From contig NC_092365.1 of NCBI RefSeq assembly GCF_030848805.1, forward strand, positions 19,707,049 through 19,771,048: a DNA stretch of 64,000 bases, written 5' to 3'. The stretch comes from Temnothorax longispinosus. Taxonomy: Eukaryota; Arthropoda; Insecta; Hymenoptera; Formicidae. Positions 51,473 through 63,583 of the stretch are shown here, piece after piece. The notes below the pieces were generated by a model, which saw only the letters and a list, made by a program, of their open reading frames with translations, ran no database searches and had not been told where the DNA came from. The position numbers and the translations under genes were made by a program. Each line of letters begins with the position of its first letter. Within the stretch, counting starts at the first letter, position 1.

Positions 51473-54400
51473 TTACTCTACTGCTGTTTTTCGTGCAAAT
51501 GCAGTCAGAGACAGCATCTCATTAGGATCGGTTGGCAAAGGAGAAAATTCGATTTCTTCACTAATACTGTTCTCTGAAAGTTAAAAAATAGCATGTTTTA
51601 TCGCATAAATATATCAATAGAATTTGATAAAATTTAAGATCTAATATTAATATACATGATATATAAGAATCTCAAATGTATATTTAATTTATAAATAGAA
51701 ATGTATATTTACCAGATGGCTCAATTGGCCATTGCTTATGGGAAGGCGCATAGAGACATAATAATGCAATGATGTAAATATTCCACATTCCATATACCCC
51801 AGTGAAAAAGGCAGAAGTCATTTCCAACTGTAAATCTTCGTCCCATTTCCACTGACCTTCCGCAACCTATCTCAGAAACGTTATACATATATAATTGTCA
51901 AATTTATTATATATAATTAAAACATCAATTTCTTACCTGTCCGAGTATAAAACCAATGACAGTTAATGACGCACATAATAACGTGGCGATCATTAAGAAT
52001 TTGAAACGATATATGACACCCTCATAATGCAGGCGTCGCGCCGAGCTCATGCTAGGTAAAACGGCTCTCTTCGCGCTAATGTTCATGAACACTTTCCATA
52101 TCATATAAGATAAAAATAACAGATATACTCCGGCCGATATACCAGCCAAGATAATGAAAGACAGCTATTATTTTAAGATTAAGGAAATTAATCTAAAAAA
52201 TTATTTTAAAATTCTCTTTTAATCTCGTTTCTTGTAAAAAGATGTGTATCAGATAATTTGGAAAGGATACTGCCAATTTCGTGCCAAGATCAGTGACCCA
52301 TATTGAATAGAATGGATTTCTCAGTTGTACACCACGCTCGCACATATCGAATACGAACAGCGAGAGACAACCAGTACCTACTGCAGAGAGATGCCGCCAA
52401 TAACATTTTAATGAATTTCCTTGGTCACCCTCCTGAAACGTACATTATCGAATTCAGTATCTTTCATTAAGAAAATAAAGATTTACACATAAAAGAAAAC
52501 TTACCTGAATCTAAGGAAGACCAAGATGCGTACGTAAAACAAAAAAGATGTAAGTTATTACTAATATGATTAGAGCAATTTTAAATAATAAAAGTTCAAT
52601 TTTCTTACCATCAAGTGTTCACCGGCAAACACAAGCCAGAATGATAATAATGTTGCATAAAATACCCCTTGTCGAATATCACCCAGCAAAAGCATAAATG
52701 GCATGTCGTAAGCGAGTGTTAAATATTCCAATGGCACTGAAAATAACATAATAACGATTTATAGATAAATACGCGTAAAGAGGAAACACTTGGGAAATTA
52801 TAAATTAAGCACAGAGCAATTAACATACGATTTAAAAATGTTAAGGCAGAACCCAAAGCTAGGAGCATGTACTCCAAAAGAGCGGGCGATCTGGATAACA
52901 TGTACACTCTCCTCCAATACCAAGCCAAAACAGCTAGCACTACTGGGAAATAAATGGTCTTCAGACTCACCCACACCTTCGTGAATCCGCCATTTTGATT
53001 AATAGCCTAGATTAACATCACAAATAATACATTGAATTAAATAATTTTTAATCAAAATTATAATTTATTATTCATAACGATATAAGAATTTTACGTTCCG
53101 ATACTTACTGTAAGCCATAAATCAACAATGTGTCCCAGTCCTTGATTTTTATCAGTGTCAGAAGGAAGACGAATATTCAACAGATAATAATCGTGATACA
53201 AAGATCCTAATTCAAACAACGGCATAACGCTACAATTGTAATTATAGTGCTCCAGTGGCTGGAATAAATTAGACATTTATAAATTTGTATTTGTATGCGC
53301 GTGCAGAAAACAAATATTCACTAATAATATTATATAAGTAAATGTACCTTGTCTATGCTGCAATCCAAAATTCTTTCCACGATAGAAGCAGCATATGGTT
53401 TCCATGCATTATCTGGATCTCCCTTATTTCGATATGCTAGCCGTGCATCCAATGTTATTTTCGTCCTAGGAGCTATAGAGAAAACTATGTCAGAATCAAA
53501 GTTAACAAAAAGTTTTAAACAGCAGCAGATACATTACCAATTTCAATCTGGTTGGTATAAGATATATCCACTTGTAAAACACCTATCAAGTTTTGCTGCC
53601 ATCTCGAATAATCAAGCTGCATACTGTTTCGTGGAACGGGCATCTAAAATAAAAAAGATTTATTAAATCTTTACAGTTCAAAACCTCTCTTGTAACTACT
53701 AGTTATACATAATTTTATAAATTATACCTGAAATGTATATATAACTTGATAAGCCTGTTGAGTGTCCAAACTAAAATGATGCATGTCGACTGGGGTACAA
53801 GAACCTTCTCCTCTTGAGTAAAACCATTTATCTTCGTCATAAGACCCATTAACACTAATAACTTTGCACGGTGTGCCAAGAATATTCTGACTGCTGGCAG
53901 GTGTAGGCGCTAAAAAGACACGTACGTTATATATTTTATATAAATTCATCTAAAAGACAGTTGTCATACATTTTATAACAATTTATTATATCTCTAAAGT
54001 CCTTCAAAAAATCTATAATTCCTATCAGAATTCTCTCTCAAGATAGAATTCTATTCATAATTTCATGTAATATAAAAAACATTTAAAGAATCAAAATACA
54101 CATATGTACAAAATATTTATCGAAATACTAGTATATCAAATTATAAACACAATTCTTTTCTAAAAGCCACTTTATAAAAGATTCATAATTTGCTTTAAAT
54201 TTCAGGCTACGGTTCTTTTTATTTTATATAATATCAAAAATATCAGAATGCACGTGCACATAAAATATATATAAAATACACAGCACATAAAATTATAAAT
54301 AGATCTTGAAGTCTGCTTTATAAGGTCCATAATCTGTTTCAGACTTGTATATTTTATATGCATACATCTACGTATTTTAATATATCTCATATATCTGTGT

Positions 54401-55001
54401 AATCCCGATTCTTCAACATTTTATTTTGCATAGTACATAAAATTATGAACAGAATTCTATTCAAATAAATAAATAATTAACTAAGGACTCTCGAAATTAA
54501 CAAGTAACAAGCAAAAAGAAATTCTACTCTAAATTCTGATGCGAATTGTAGATCGTCTATAAAGCGGCCTTAAAAGCTAATCGTCCAAAGACTCAACAGA
54601 TTAAAATGCAAGTAAAAAAATAAAGAAGAATTCAAGTGACAGCTAGTAACAGAGATTTTTATTGAATATATACAACCTCAGAATTAATTATAAAAACATC
54701 ATTGAAAGATTTATTATAAGTTTCTTTCATAAAAATAACTATATTATATATAACAAAATAGAATTAAAAAAAAGAGACCAAGGTGCAGTATTTACAAAAT
54801 GTATTTACATGTCACTCATTTATTATCATGTGGACGACGACAACGCGAACGTAAGTCTAAGGATACAGATCCACGTGCGTGACGCTCTGACTCACCGATC
54901 AAACCGCCTATCAGGAAGCAGACTATTTGCGCGATTATCAGAAGCATCACCAGCACGGAGAGCTTCTTGCCGCTCAGGTTCTCGATTATGGTGCCCTGCA
55001 T
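51473..55001 (-). CDS. wls: Wntless Wnt-cargo receptor (Wls/Evi/Sprinter), complete, 12 coding exons
   Basis: Multipass membrane protein that binds lipidated Wnt in the secretory pathway, carries it to the plasma membrane and is recycled by endocytosis and retromer (family knowledge). Exons (minus): 55001-54896, 53909-53728, 53643-53538, 53472-53348, 53258-53109, 53006-52829, 52736-52609, 52510-52505, 52432-52271, 52164-51937, 51866-51713, 51573-51473; total 1626 nt, 541 aa, the same length as human WLS. It begins MQGTIIENLSGKKLSVLV with a signal-anchor helix at about 13-36. A luminal domain (about 37-235) has a sequon N56-G-S. Further hydrophobic segments lie near 240-254, 267-290, 295-325, 338-357, 382-407, 435-457 and 473-497. 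The signature stretches CERGVQLRNPFYSIW and RRLHYEGVIYRFKFLM are present; Y428-E-G-V fits the YxxPhi endocytic signal. All junctions keep frame. The donor of the 162-nt exon is the less usual GTATCC. The ATG at 55001 gives the family N-terminus. Confidence 0.97.
52505..52510 (-). CDS. wls: 6-nt microexon of wls (codons for Ile-Gln)
   Basis: On the minus strand the six bases ATTCAG are preceded by a pyrimidine-rich acceptor (cttggtcttccttag) and followed by a perfect GTAAGT donor. The preceding exon ends in phase 0 (...GEHLM) and the next starts in phase 0 (EGDQGN...), so the microexon adds exactly two residues (about 326-327) after the GEHLM motif at the end of a membrane helix. Skipping it would also keep frame. 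From memory, homologous Wls proteins have residues at this place, which supports inclusion, but I could not align them. It could be constitutive or alternative. Confidence 0.72.
53990..54600. repeat. Degenerate AT-rich repeat in wls intron 1, related to sequence in Strip intron 1
   Basis: Imperfect copies of a motif (agaattct..., atgaaaa..., cagaat/attctg, acataaaat) recur in both orientations across 54.0-54.6 kb and resemble 58.3-58.7 kb. The similarity is diffuse and was judged by eye. Confidence 0.35.
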
Positions 55002-55860
55002 CTTGCTGCCGTTCTCTCCGTCCCTCCGTTATCCCGACTCCGACCGGCGATGTGTCCGAGGGATCTCTCCGGTCTCTCCGACACTCTCACCGCGACGCCG
55101 ACGGCCGAGACGCGCACACGCCGAGCGAGATGACGCGAGACGCGGAACGACAACAGGCTCACGTTTTGCGAGCCGGGGCCGGGGATCGGTCCGTCAAAAT
55201 GGAAGCCAGTGATGGGGGGACCCGGGGAACTCGCCGCCGCGCGGCCGTCGAGCTCGCGGCATTCGCGAAATTTCGAATTTCGAGACCTATCGAGCTCTCG
55301 CGATTGCCCGGCGTCGCCACTCGCCCGACACTCGCCGGCGACGTATCGATCCCTCGGCGCCGCGAGACGCGAGACACCCCGCTCCGCTCCGCTGCCGCTA
55401 GTCGCTACTCCGGCCACTCCGGCCTCCGGCCTCCGGCAGTGCAGTTCGGCGCTCCTGCGCTCCATGCTCCAATGCTCCATTTGGTTTCCCCGTTTCGTGA
55501 AATGGTAAAAATAAAGAGGGAATATCACGAGCGTTTGTTCTTAGGCCGGACGACGTTGGATTCACGTGTGACTCGCGTCGACGATGGTCGCGTTTGACGT
55601 TCTGAACGACAGTTGCGCGGGGGAACGCTGACGACGAGCTGATTCTCCGTTAAAATCCTCCCGTTTAGATTAATTTTAGGTTAAACATGGTAAGGGTATG
55701 CCAGTCGCATATTATTGTCGATGTATTCGTTGAACGCATTTTGTATCTCACCGGTTGGTTTCACGCTGAATATACACGTATTAATATCTTGTTTCATTAC
55801 GAATACAATACTTTGCGAGTGTTTTCAGAAGCCAGGAATGCAAGACTTGTTGTTATGTTA

Positions 55861-56010
55861 AAGCCAGTGGCACACGGTGCATGTTTTCCTGCTGGATCGC
55901 TTTAATCTAGTGAATTACTATAATTGCACCACTCAGCGCTCAAGATTTCTGGTAATTTACTAGATCGCAAGCGATCCAGCAGGAAAACATGCTCCGTGTG
56001 CCACTGGCTT
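55861..56010. mobile_element. 150-bp MITE with terminal inverted repeats of about 65 bp
   Basis: Left end AAGCCAGTGGCACACGG and right end CCGTGTGCCACTGGCTT are exact complements. The match continues through gcatgttttcctgctggatc and, more weakly, tctagt(g/a)aattac. A T-run follows the right end; no definite target duplication remains. It sits between the wls and Strip promoters. Confidence 0.8.
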
Positions 56011-56319
56011 TTTTTTTTTTTACAAACAAGCAACAAAATCGAGCTATATGGTAGAAGCGCAATCTTGCTTGTGTGCGCCAATTTGGATTTGTTATGTGTT
56101 TGGTCGTACCTTCATGTGTTACCCTGAAATATCTTAGAAAATATACACTTCTTTTTTCTCGTATAATATCTTATCATATATTTCTATATTCCCGTATAAT
56201 AATTTATATAAATTTTTCTATGAGTTGCCTCCTTCATGCAAGTTTTTCTCTATTATATAATTTCTTTATCACTGAGATTTTATAACATAATGGGGAACTC
56301 GTCGTCGAGCTCGTGGCAT

Positions 56320-56770
56320 TCATATGCTTCTCATGTAATATCGCACGTACTTTCCTTCTCATGTAATTTTTCTAACTTATGTATCCCTTATTATTCCCTT
56401 ATATAGTTTTCTCTCTTTCTCATATAATTCTGTTATTTAGATTCTAATAGAAATACAAAAAATATACGTTCCTCGTTAATTTTTCTCATATAATGTAATA
56501 TCATGTGTACTTTCCTTCTCATATAATTTTTCCAACGTACATATCTCATGTAATTTATACTATTAATTATTGTATTAATAGAAATATAAGAAATATATAT
56601 ATTTCCTTTTTATTATATAGTATCATATGTGCTTCCCTTTTCATATAATTTAACTAATATGTATCTTAATTATAATTTTTCTCTATTTCTCGTCATGTAA
56701 ATGAATCTTTTTTCTCGTGTAATTATTTTTTATCATGTAAATGACTTTTCTCATGTATTTTTTTTATTAT
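56320..56770. repeat. Degenerate tandem repeat of about 140-155 bp units, rich in TTCTCATATAAT
   Basis: Units starting near 56327, 56483 and 56607 share ttctcatgtaat, gtaatatcatgtgtactttcc, cttctcatataattttt and agaaataca(a)aaatata in the same order. Pyrimidine-rich on the plus strand; no coding content. Confidence 0.6.
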
Positions 56771-57813
56771 ACTGTTAGATGAGGACTAGATGAGCATTAG
56801 ACGTAGACGTGAAATACATGCATGTGACATAAACGAAATTTCCAAAGCAGAATCCTGAATGGAGTACAACACAGCTATACTTGGAGAAAATCCTTTTGTT
56901 CATCCATAAAACGTTGCAGGCTGCATTTCCGGATTGTTGCATCGAAATAATTGGCATGATAGAAAACGATTATATTTGTCTTTTTTTAAGTTACAATTTT
57001 CATTAAATTTTCCTCTTTTATTCTCCGTTGGAACTACACTTATTTTGAGCGCTAATGTGAAATGTGACACAGCTGGAAAGAAAGACTTACTTATTCTATT
57101 CACTTTTTTATACTTTTTCATACTTTCCGCAAAAAGACAGATGTACATACATGTACCCTTCCAAAGCTTCAGAAAATAATAAATATTCAGAAGGAAACAA
57201 AGTGGGAAGATTGCCTATAAATTTTCCCAAATTATCTTCCCAAGTTCCACTTAAAATTCTTGAAATTCTCTCAAGTAATTTTTATCGAAGATAAAAAAGT
57301 CTTATCTTCACGAGTAAAATTTATTTAAAGTTTCCATAAAAATTAGAGAAACAATCCTATTCTTGCCTATAACGTACATCAAACTTGATAATCAATATTA
57401 AAGTTGTTACATTATTCTTTAATTTTATCCTGATATCGTTACATCATACGTTGCCATTGTCGAGTAATAATAATATACACACAAGTATTTTTTTCGTCGT
57501 GTAAGAAATTTACGATTAGACAAGCACGATTCGTAATCGCGAGGGGGTTTCGCGGGAAAAAAACGCCGACCGTCCCCGAACGCGTCCGATCGCGAGCAGA
57601 GAGATCGCGTCTCCGCGTCGCGAAGGCGTCCGACGGTGTCGCGGGTGTCGTACACGTCGTATCCCCGTTGATCGTAGACCGGGGTTAGGGAGTGACGTAA
57701 GCGGGGGGAGGGAAACAAACACAGCCTACGGTGGATTGTGTGGAATTCGTGTCGTTCTCTGGCGCGGAACAGTTCTGCCCGTCGCCCGAGAGAAGACGAC
57801 CTGGCTGACGTAA

Positions 57814-60800
57814 ATGTCTCGGTTGGTAACGAGACTTCTGGACCGAGAGCTGGAGGATGGTCTGAGGAGAGAAGGCGCCGAGAGTCTCGCGGCCGAGCAC
57901 CACCACCCGTCACGAGAGATGTTGGGCGACGTGGCGATGGACGCGAACGGGAACGGCAAGCGTGATCCTCTCCAAGGGAGACAACTCCCGCCCATCCATA
58001 CCTACTTCTCGCGGGTCGCGGCCAGCAACGACGTGAGTCCGCGCTGGAAAAGCACTCGGGAAAATTTGCATAGCGTATACAAACGCGACGGTGAACCAGA
58101 TCGGCGATCCTAACCTATCCCACGCCAGCGTCCATAAATTCAGGGGGAAAATCAGAAATTCTGTGTCAAAAAACTGGAGCAATCAGTTGGAGACGCGACG
58201 ATAAGACCGAGCCTACTCCAAACACAAAAAAAAGCATCCACAAGTTCTAGCAGAAAGGCTTCATTCTAGCAGGACTAATTGTTAAATAAAGCTTGCTTTA
58301 GACGTGTAGATTTTAGGATAGAATTCTGTTTAATTTTCTACGCCATGTATTTTTATACATTTCAATATATTGCATCTGTATATTCTGATTTTTCAAACAT
58401 TTTTGTTATACTTACAGGATATGAAATCACGAACTCTATCTTAAATTCTGACAAGACTGAACAATCCTTTAAATTCTGATAAGACTTGAACAATCCTTTA
58501 AAAAGGGCCTTTAATCTGATAAATTACAGGTTGTTCAAAGTAGGCTTTAGTAATTTTATTTCTAATTCTGTGCACTATATATTTTTATATATATTTTATG
58601 TATGCATGTATTCTGATCTTCAAAGTGTTTCTCATATTACATAGCGAATCAAAAATTAAATAGAACTAAATGGAATTTGATTCTGAATTCCGACATTACA
58701 AATCATCTTGAAACTTTAAAAAAGAAAAATATTCACAAAGTGATATCTTACCCTCTAATTTAATTGTACTTAAAATAATAATTAACAATAATGTTTACGA
58801 ATATATTGAAAATTTAATACAATATATGCTGTTTCCATATGATACATGTACTGTTTTATTTGTTGTTTTATTTACAAGTATTGTAGCAAATTTGATATAA
58901 TATTACTAATATTAGACAATATTCATGTTCAGCAGAAATAAAAATTGTACGACTTAAGCAGCTCTTGCTACTCAATTCGCCTAATGTCATCTTCAAGTTA
59001 TTTAACATGTGTCTCATTACTTTATTATTCCAGGAAAGCAACAGAACTACGGATCTAGAGTTTGTTTATGACGACACTGACATACACGCTAATGAAATCG
59101 CTGAGTTGTATAGTTATACGGAGCAATATGAGTTGCAGCTTAATCTTAAGGTACAATTCTGTTTTACCAAGTGCAAGAGCGAATTGTGTGATTTCTCTAA
59201 ATAAATTCCAGGCATTTGAGGATCAGATGGAATGGTACGATTTACGGCCGTGGTGGCAAAACTTGACGAGACCGCAACAGAGATCGATAATCTACAAGTT
59301 ACTGGATCAACTGGAAGTTTCCAATAAACAACTCAGGATGAAAGCGGCGCGTTGTATTCTTTATTTAGCTCAGGGTTGTTGGGCTGAGGTACAGTCTGAC
59401 AAGGAGCAACAAGACTGGACTAGAACAAACGTAATGTTACTCTACGAAGCTGGCATTTTTCCAGCGTTTGTTGAACTGCTGAACATTGAGATTGAGTAGG
59501 TTTCTTCATACGTGTGTACGCACGTTATTAGAACAGTTGAATTCAGGTTGAATTTCTACTAAGTAATTTTTGTAGAAATAGCACAACTGCTACCTCAGCG
59601 ATGAGAAAGCTAGCTGTTAGCCTCGCTGATTCGATAGACTTAAGAGTCATTCTGTCCGTTTTATATATTATAACAGAAGTTATGAGAGAGGAATTAAAAA
59701 ATATCGAGCACAGTGAATACAAAGACAATGTTGAAGGATTTAAAGAAGATCTTGGTATGTCATTGTTTATACAACACATTTTAATGCTTACAAACAAAAA
59801 ATTTGCTCCTTTTAACACGGCTATTTCTTTTGCAGTAAATCCATATGGAGAAGAATTACTGATTGTTAAACTTCTCGGCATGGTGACGTGTTTCTGCAGC
59901 GGCTCGGCACCACATTTTCCCATGAAAAAAGTTCTCTTGCTTCTGTGGAAGTTAATCCTAGTCTCTCTTGGCGGCATCGACGCACTCAGAGAGTTAAAGA
60001 AGCAGTATCGTGAGGAGGCGGGGCTCGATACGCTACAGGAAGACACTATCGAAGTCGCTAGGACGATGAGAGCCAGCTCTCCGCCTATGAGCGCAGCAGA
60101 TTTGTTAGAAACGCAAAATCAGAAAAGGAACAATCGACCTTTTCGACGGGTAATTCATCGATCTAAGATTATCCTACATGATTGTTACTTTCACGCATGT
60201 TAATCATCAAACATTTTTCAGAGTTTGATGAAACAAAGCTCGTTAGATGATCCAGGCTTAGGTATGGAATACGAAGGAGGAGAACCTCCAAATAATACTA
60301 CAGCAAATGAAGGAGACGGCGAACTGATTGTATTCCTGGGTCCTGGTGGACCTGGCGGCTGGAATCAATCGTATTACGAAGATCAGAATAATCAGTCACA
60401 ATTAAGGCCAGGTACTCCACAACTTATAAAGGGAAAAGGTATAGCTTATAATAAAAAGTGATATCTTTTTTTAATTTTTTTTTTATAATTCTCACATATT
60501 CAAGTATTAATATTTAATATATCATCAATCAGGTTTACCATGGACACCCAAAGTGAGGCAAAAGGACGTGGACAGCTTTCTTGAAGTTGCCAGAATGAAG
60601 TTTGTCGGTTACAAATTACAAGGAGATAGAGAGAGTTTAGCGGGTTTACCGCAACCAATCCACGAAGGCGTTACTACCCTTAAAAAGGTATATTTTGTTG
60701 GCTTATGACAGTATTGCAATATAATCTGCTAATGTAATATCTAATATTATAATATATTTTAGCACATGTATACATCACTAGCGGAAATTCAGATTAGGAA

Positions 60801-62356
60801 GGAAGAAGAGATAGCAAGAAATCCAATGAGTACTCTAGAACCACCGCTTCGTCAAACACCAACGGAAATTCTTTATCAAGCTATATTACCAAATTTGCCG
60901 CAATATATGATTGCTTTACTGAAAATATTACTTGCTGCTGCACCGACAAGCAAAGCTAAAACAGACAGCATTAATATCTTGGCCGATGTGTTGCCAGAGG
61001 AGATGCCGTGAGTATGAGTAATGATGGATGCAACATATTAATGTACATAAAATCTTAGAGATGAAAATATCAAATATAATTCATTAGTTATATCCGATTT
61101 TTGAATGATGTTGCAGCTGTTAAATATGAATATATTTTTAATGATATGTGTATTGTAAATATACTTAATTTATAACACACTTTTAGAATGACGGTGCTGC
61201 AATCAATGAAATTAGGAATCGATGTTAACCGACATAAGGAGATTATTGTTAAAGCCGTTTCTGCAATTTTATTACTGTTGCTCAAACATTTCAAACTGAA
61301 TCACGTATACCAATTCGAATTTATGTCACAGCATTTAGTATTTGCCAATTGCATACCTCTCGTATTGAAGTTTTTAAATCAGAACATTATAGCATACATT
61401 GAAGCGAAGAATGTGTAAGTAAAATGTTATTGCGATTTAAGTTTCTAATGCCCTTCTTCACCAACGTCGGGCATAAGTGTTCACAATATATGTATAACCG
61501 ATAATTTATATTACAACAGTATTCCTATTTTGGACTTTCCCATGTGTGTCATTGGCGATCAGCCGGAGTTAACTACGGAAAGTCTCGAAATCGGCCATAG
61601 TCAGTCTTTCTCATGGAGAAATGTTTTCTCTTGTATTAATTTATTAAGAATTTTGAACAAATTAACCAAGTGGAAACACAGTAGGATAATGGTGAGCCAA
61701 TTTTTATTAAATCAATAATGCTATTTTTTTAAATATTATATTTTATATTTATATTTATGAAAATTAATTTGTTGGACTTATATTTGCAGATGTTAGTCGT
61801 TTTTAAATCGGCACCTATTTTAAAACGCACGTTAAAAGTCAGGCATGCAATGATGCAATTATACGTTTTAAAATTATTGAAAATGCAGACGAAGTATCTC
61901 GGTCGGCAGTGGAGAAAGACAAACATGAAAACTATTAGTGTCATTTATGCGAAGGTTCGACATCGCTTAAATGACGATTGGGCGTACGGCAATGGTAATA
62001 AAAAATTGAAAATATTTTACTTAATACTTCACGTTAATGATAATTTTGCAAAGAATTTATAACGTTTTTGAATTACTAATGATTAAACAGATTTAGAAGC
62101 ACGGCCGTGGGATTTCCAAGTTGAAGAATGCGAGCTACGTACTTGCGTTGATCAGTTCAATAATCGAAGATATTCGAACGTTCCGAGAGACGAGGAAATG
62201 GAGCCGGTCGACGCGTCAGTAACGTCCGTGCTCGGTGCAAATGTGGAATTGACCGAGGAGTTCAAGCAACATTACGAATTATGGTTGCAACAGGAGGTGT
62301 TTCAGAGGAGTATCAATTGGGATGAATTGTTGGATCCTGCGGCGTGTGAAATCTAA
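57814..62356 (+). CDS. Strip: Striatin-interacting protein (Strip; STRIP1/2, FAM40 family), complete, 12 coding exons
   Basis: Core scaffold subunit of STRIPAK, the PP2A-striatin-GCKIII kinase complex; in flies linked to Hippo signalling, endosome organisation and axon growth (family knowledge). Exons: 57814-58032, 59034-59150, 59212-59495, 59576-59754, 59836-60149, 60222-60438, 60533-60687, 60763-61007, 61187-61414, 61520-61691, 61790-61994, 62091-62356; total 2601 nt, 866 aa (human STRIP1 837). Residues 1-73 are a variable N-terminus. The N1221 domain runs from about 75 to 350 (DLEFVYDDTD, AELYSYTEQYEL, HFPMKKVLLLLWKLILVSLG). The second conserved half, DUF3402, runs from about 445 to 860 and includes GLPWTPKVR, the very conserved APTSKAKTDSINILADVLPE, NHVYQFEF and LGRQWRK. 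It ends WDELLDPAACEI. An in-frame TAA directly precedes the ATG at 57814, so the start is there or at a later Met such as 57919. Intron 1 is 1001 bp; the others are 61-179 bp. All phases match. Confidence 0.96.
58300..58700 (+). repeat. Two diverged copies of a roughly 240-270 bp repeat in Strip intron 1, with a small tandem duplication
   Basis: Blocks gctttag...ttaattttct/gtaattttat, atttttata...ttttatgtatgcat/gcatctgtatattctgat and tcttcaaa...tttctcat recur from about 58295 and 58545. A 28-base unit (taaattctgacaagactgaa / taaattctgataagacttga) is duplicated at 58441-58500. Confidence 0.5.
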
Positions 62357-62668
62357 ATTTCATATAAGTATAAAGCGCATGTGAATCGTATTTTCCTTAA
62401 ATCATAGACTTGAATGAAATTGCGACATTTTTACGAATTACAAAACTTGTGAAAAGTGTTCAAGCGAAAAAACATTGCCATATCGACACTGCAAAAATTT
62501 CCAAGTTGCATTTGATATCGCGATGAACGGTTCTAATTTAGGGAATGTTTAACAAAGAGACTTTCTGATGAAACGCGTAAAATATTTCAAATTTCTTTCG
62601 TATTTAATTTGTGCAATGCAACATAGTGGCTTATAGTCATTTTCTATCATTATAGGCAACCAATTTTT

Positions 62669-62674
62669 AATAAA
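62669..62674 (+). terminator. Strip: Polyadenylation signal of Strip
   Basis: AATAAA about 310 bases after the Strip stop codon, just before a (TA)n tract. It is the first canonical hexamer downstream on the plus strand, so a 3' UTR of roughly 330 bases is expected. Confidence 0.65.
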
Positions 62675-62686
62675 TGTATACTTTTT

Positions 62687-62689
<3 letters not shown>

Positions 62690-62728
<39 letters not shown>
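62690..62728. repeat. (TA)n microsatellite downstream of Strip
   Basis: Uninterrupted TA repeat of nearly 40 bases, directly after the Strip polyadenylation signal. Confidence 0.95.
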
Positions 62729-62732
<4 letters not shown>

Positions 62733-63258
62733 GAATATTAAAAATTTAGAACATTTTAATAAAATACATTGTTTTTTTGCTGTTAAAAGTACCATCTGAT
62801 TTTTCCATAGATCGAGTTATATATCATAATTTACAGGCATATAATATAATACGCCATAATTCAATTTCCTACATTTATATGTTTTTTACATGTCCTCTCC
62901 TTTTCTATCACAGTGAACATATGCAATCTTCAAGAGAACCTTGATGTATGTGTGCAGAGACCATCTTACTTCCTCCTAGCCTGCACTATTTGATAAAACA
63001 AATATATATACATATAATTATTACGTATACATAAATTATACATATATCTTCAGTTCATCGTTAATCATGACATCAATTTGTATCTATATATCCATGTATA
63101 GCTGATCTTAAGAGGAAGTGGAATAGCAGGATTATGTTGAGCTGCGAAATTTAGTGCTGTATAAGATGTAAGATGATCGGCTACCGCTTACCTGGTACAC
63201 TTAGAATAAGGTTTTTTCCACAATGTAGGTATATACACATACGGCAAGTCAACTTTCT

Positions 63259-63268
63259 TTTATTTATT
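63259..63268 (-). terminator. Overlapping minus-strand AATAAA signals
   Basis: TTTATTTATT on plus reads as two overlapping AATAAA hexamers on minus, about 210 bases past the stop of the possible membrane-protein exon at 63476-63583. The two calls support each other only weakly. Confidence 0.3.
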
Positions 63269-63475
63269 TAACGTAAGTTACGCAATCGAATAATCTCACA
63301 CAGATCTCTAGCGTACAATTATTTGTACAATTTATGCTATCAAAGACAGTTGTACAGGATGCCGCGATTGGTATCACACATGTTTCGATTGTCAAGATTT
63401 AATAAAACTAATCTAAAAGAAAGACTGATTCACATTCCCCCGCAATCTTGATCTTAAGGTAGCCTCAATAGGATG

Positions 63476-63583
63476 TTATAGGTTTGTTCTTTGTGGTTGC
63501 ACTAGTGCAGCTCTCTTATACTGACGATTTCGAGATATAAAGAATGCGAAGATCAACATAACAGATAAAACGACATAATACAA
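63476..63583 (-). CDS. Possible last exon of an unknown membrane protein gene continuing off the right edge
   Basis: On the minus strand an AG acceptor (tgatttaatcag) is followed by 36 open codons ending in TAA at 63476. The peptide has a hydrophobic stretch (LYYVVLSVMLIFAFFI) followed by a basic tail (SRNRQYKRAALVQPQRTNL), as expected for the end of a membrane protein with a short cytoplasmic tail. Overlapping AATAAA signals on the same strand (63268-63259) would give a 3' UTR of about 210 bases and make this gene convergent with Strip. The upstream exon would lie beyond 64000. The polypyrimidine tract is weak and I recognise no family, so this may be chance. Confidence 0.3.
   Translation of the reverse strand: MYYVVLSVMLIFAFFISRNRQYKRAALVQPQRTNL

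Larger units (their letters stand above)
55002..57813. promoter_or_regulatory. Divergent intergenic region between wls and Strip
   Basis: Start codons of wls (minus, 55001) and Strip (plus, 57814) lie 2.8 kb apart head to head. 55002-55680 is CpG-rich and likely wls 5' UTR and promoter; 57520-57813 is CpG-rich and likely Strip 5' UTR and promoter. Between them lie AT-rich repeats and a foldback element. A frame of up to 311 codons antisense to wls exon 1 is Arg/Ser-rich and rejected. Confidence 0.6.

Noticed and set aside
54662..55597. 311-codon plus-strand frame antisense to wls exon 1
   Set aside because: It overlaps the securely identified wls first exon and its CpG-rich 5' region; composition is Arg/Ser-rich and resembles no protein.
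59543..60046. 167-codon minus-strand frame
   Set aside because: Lies wholly antisense to conserved Strip exons 4 and 5.
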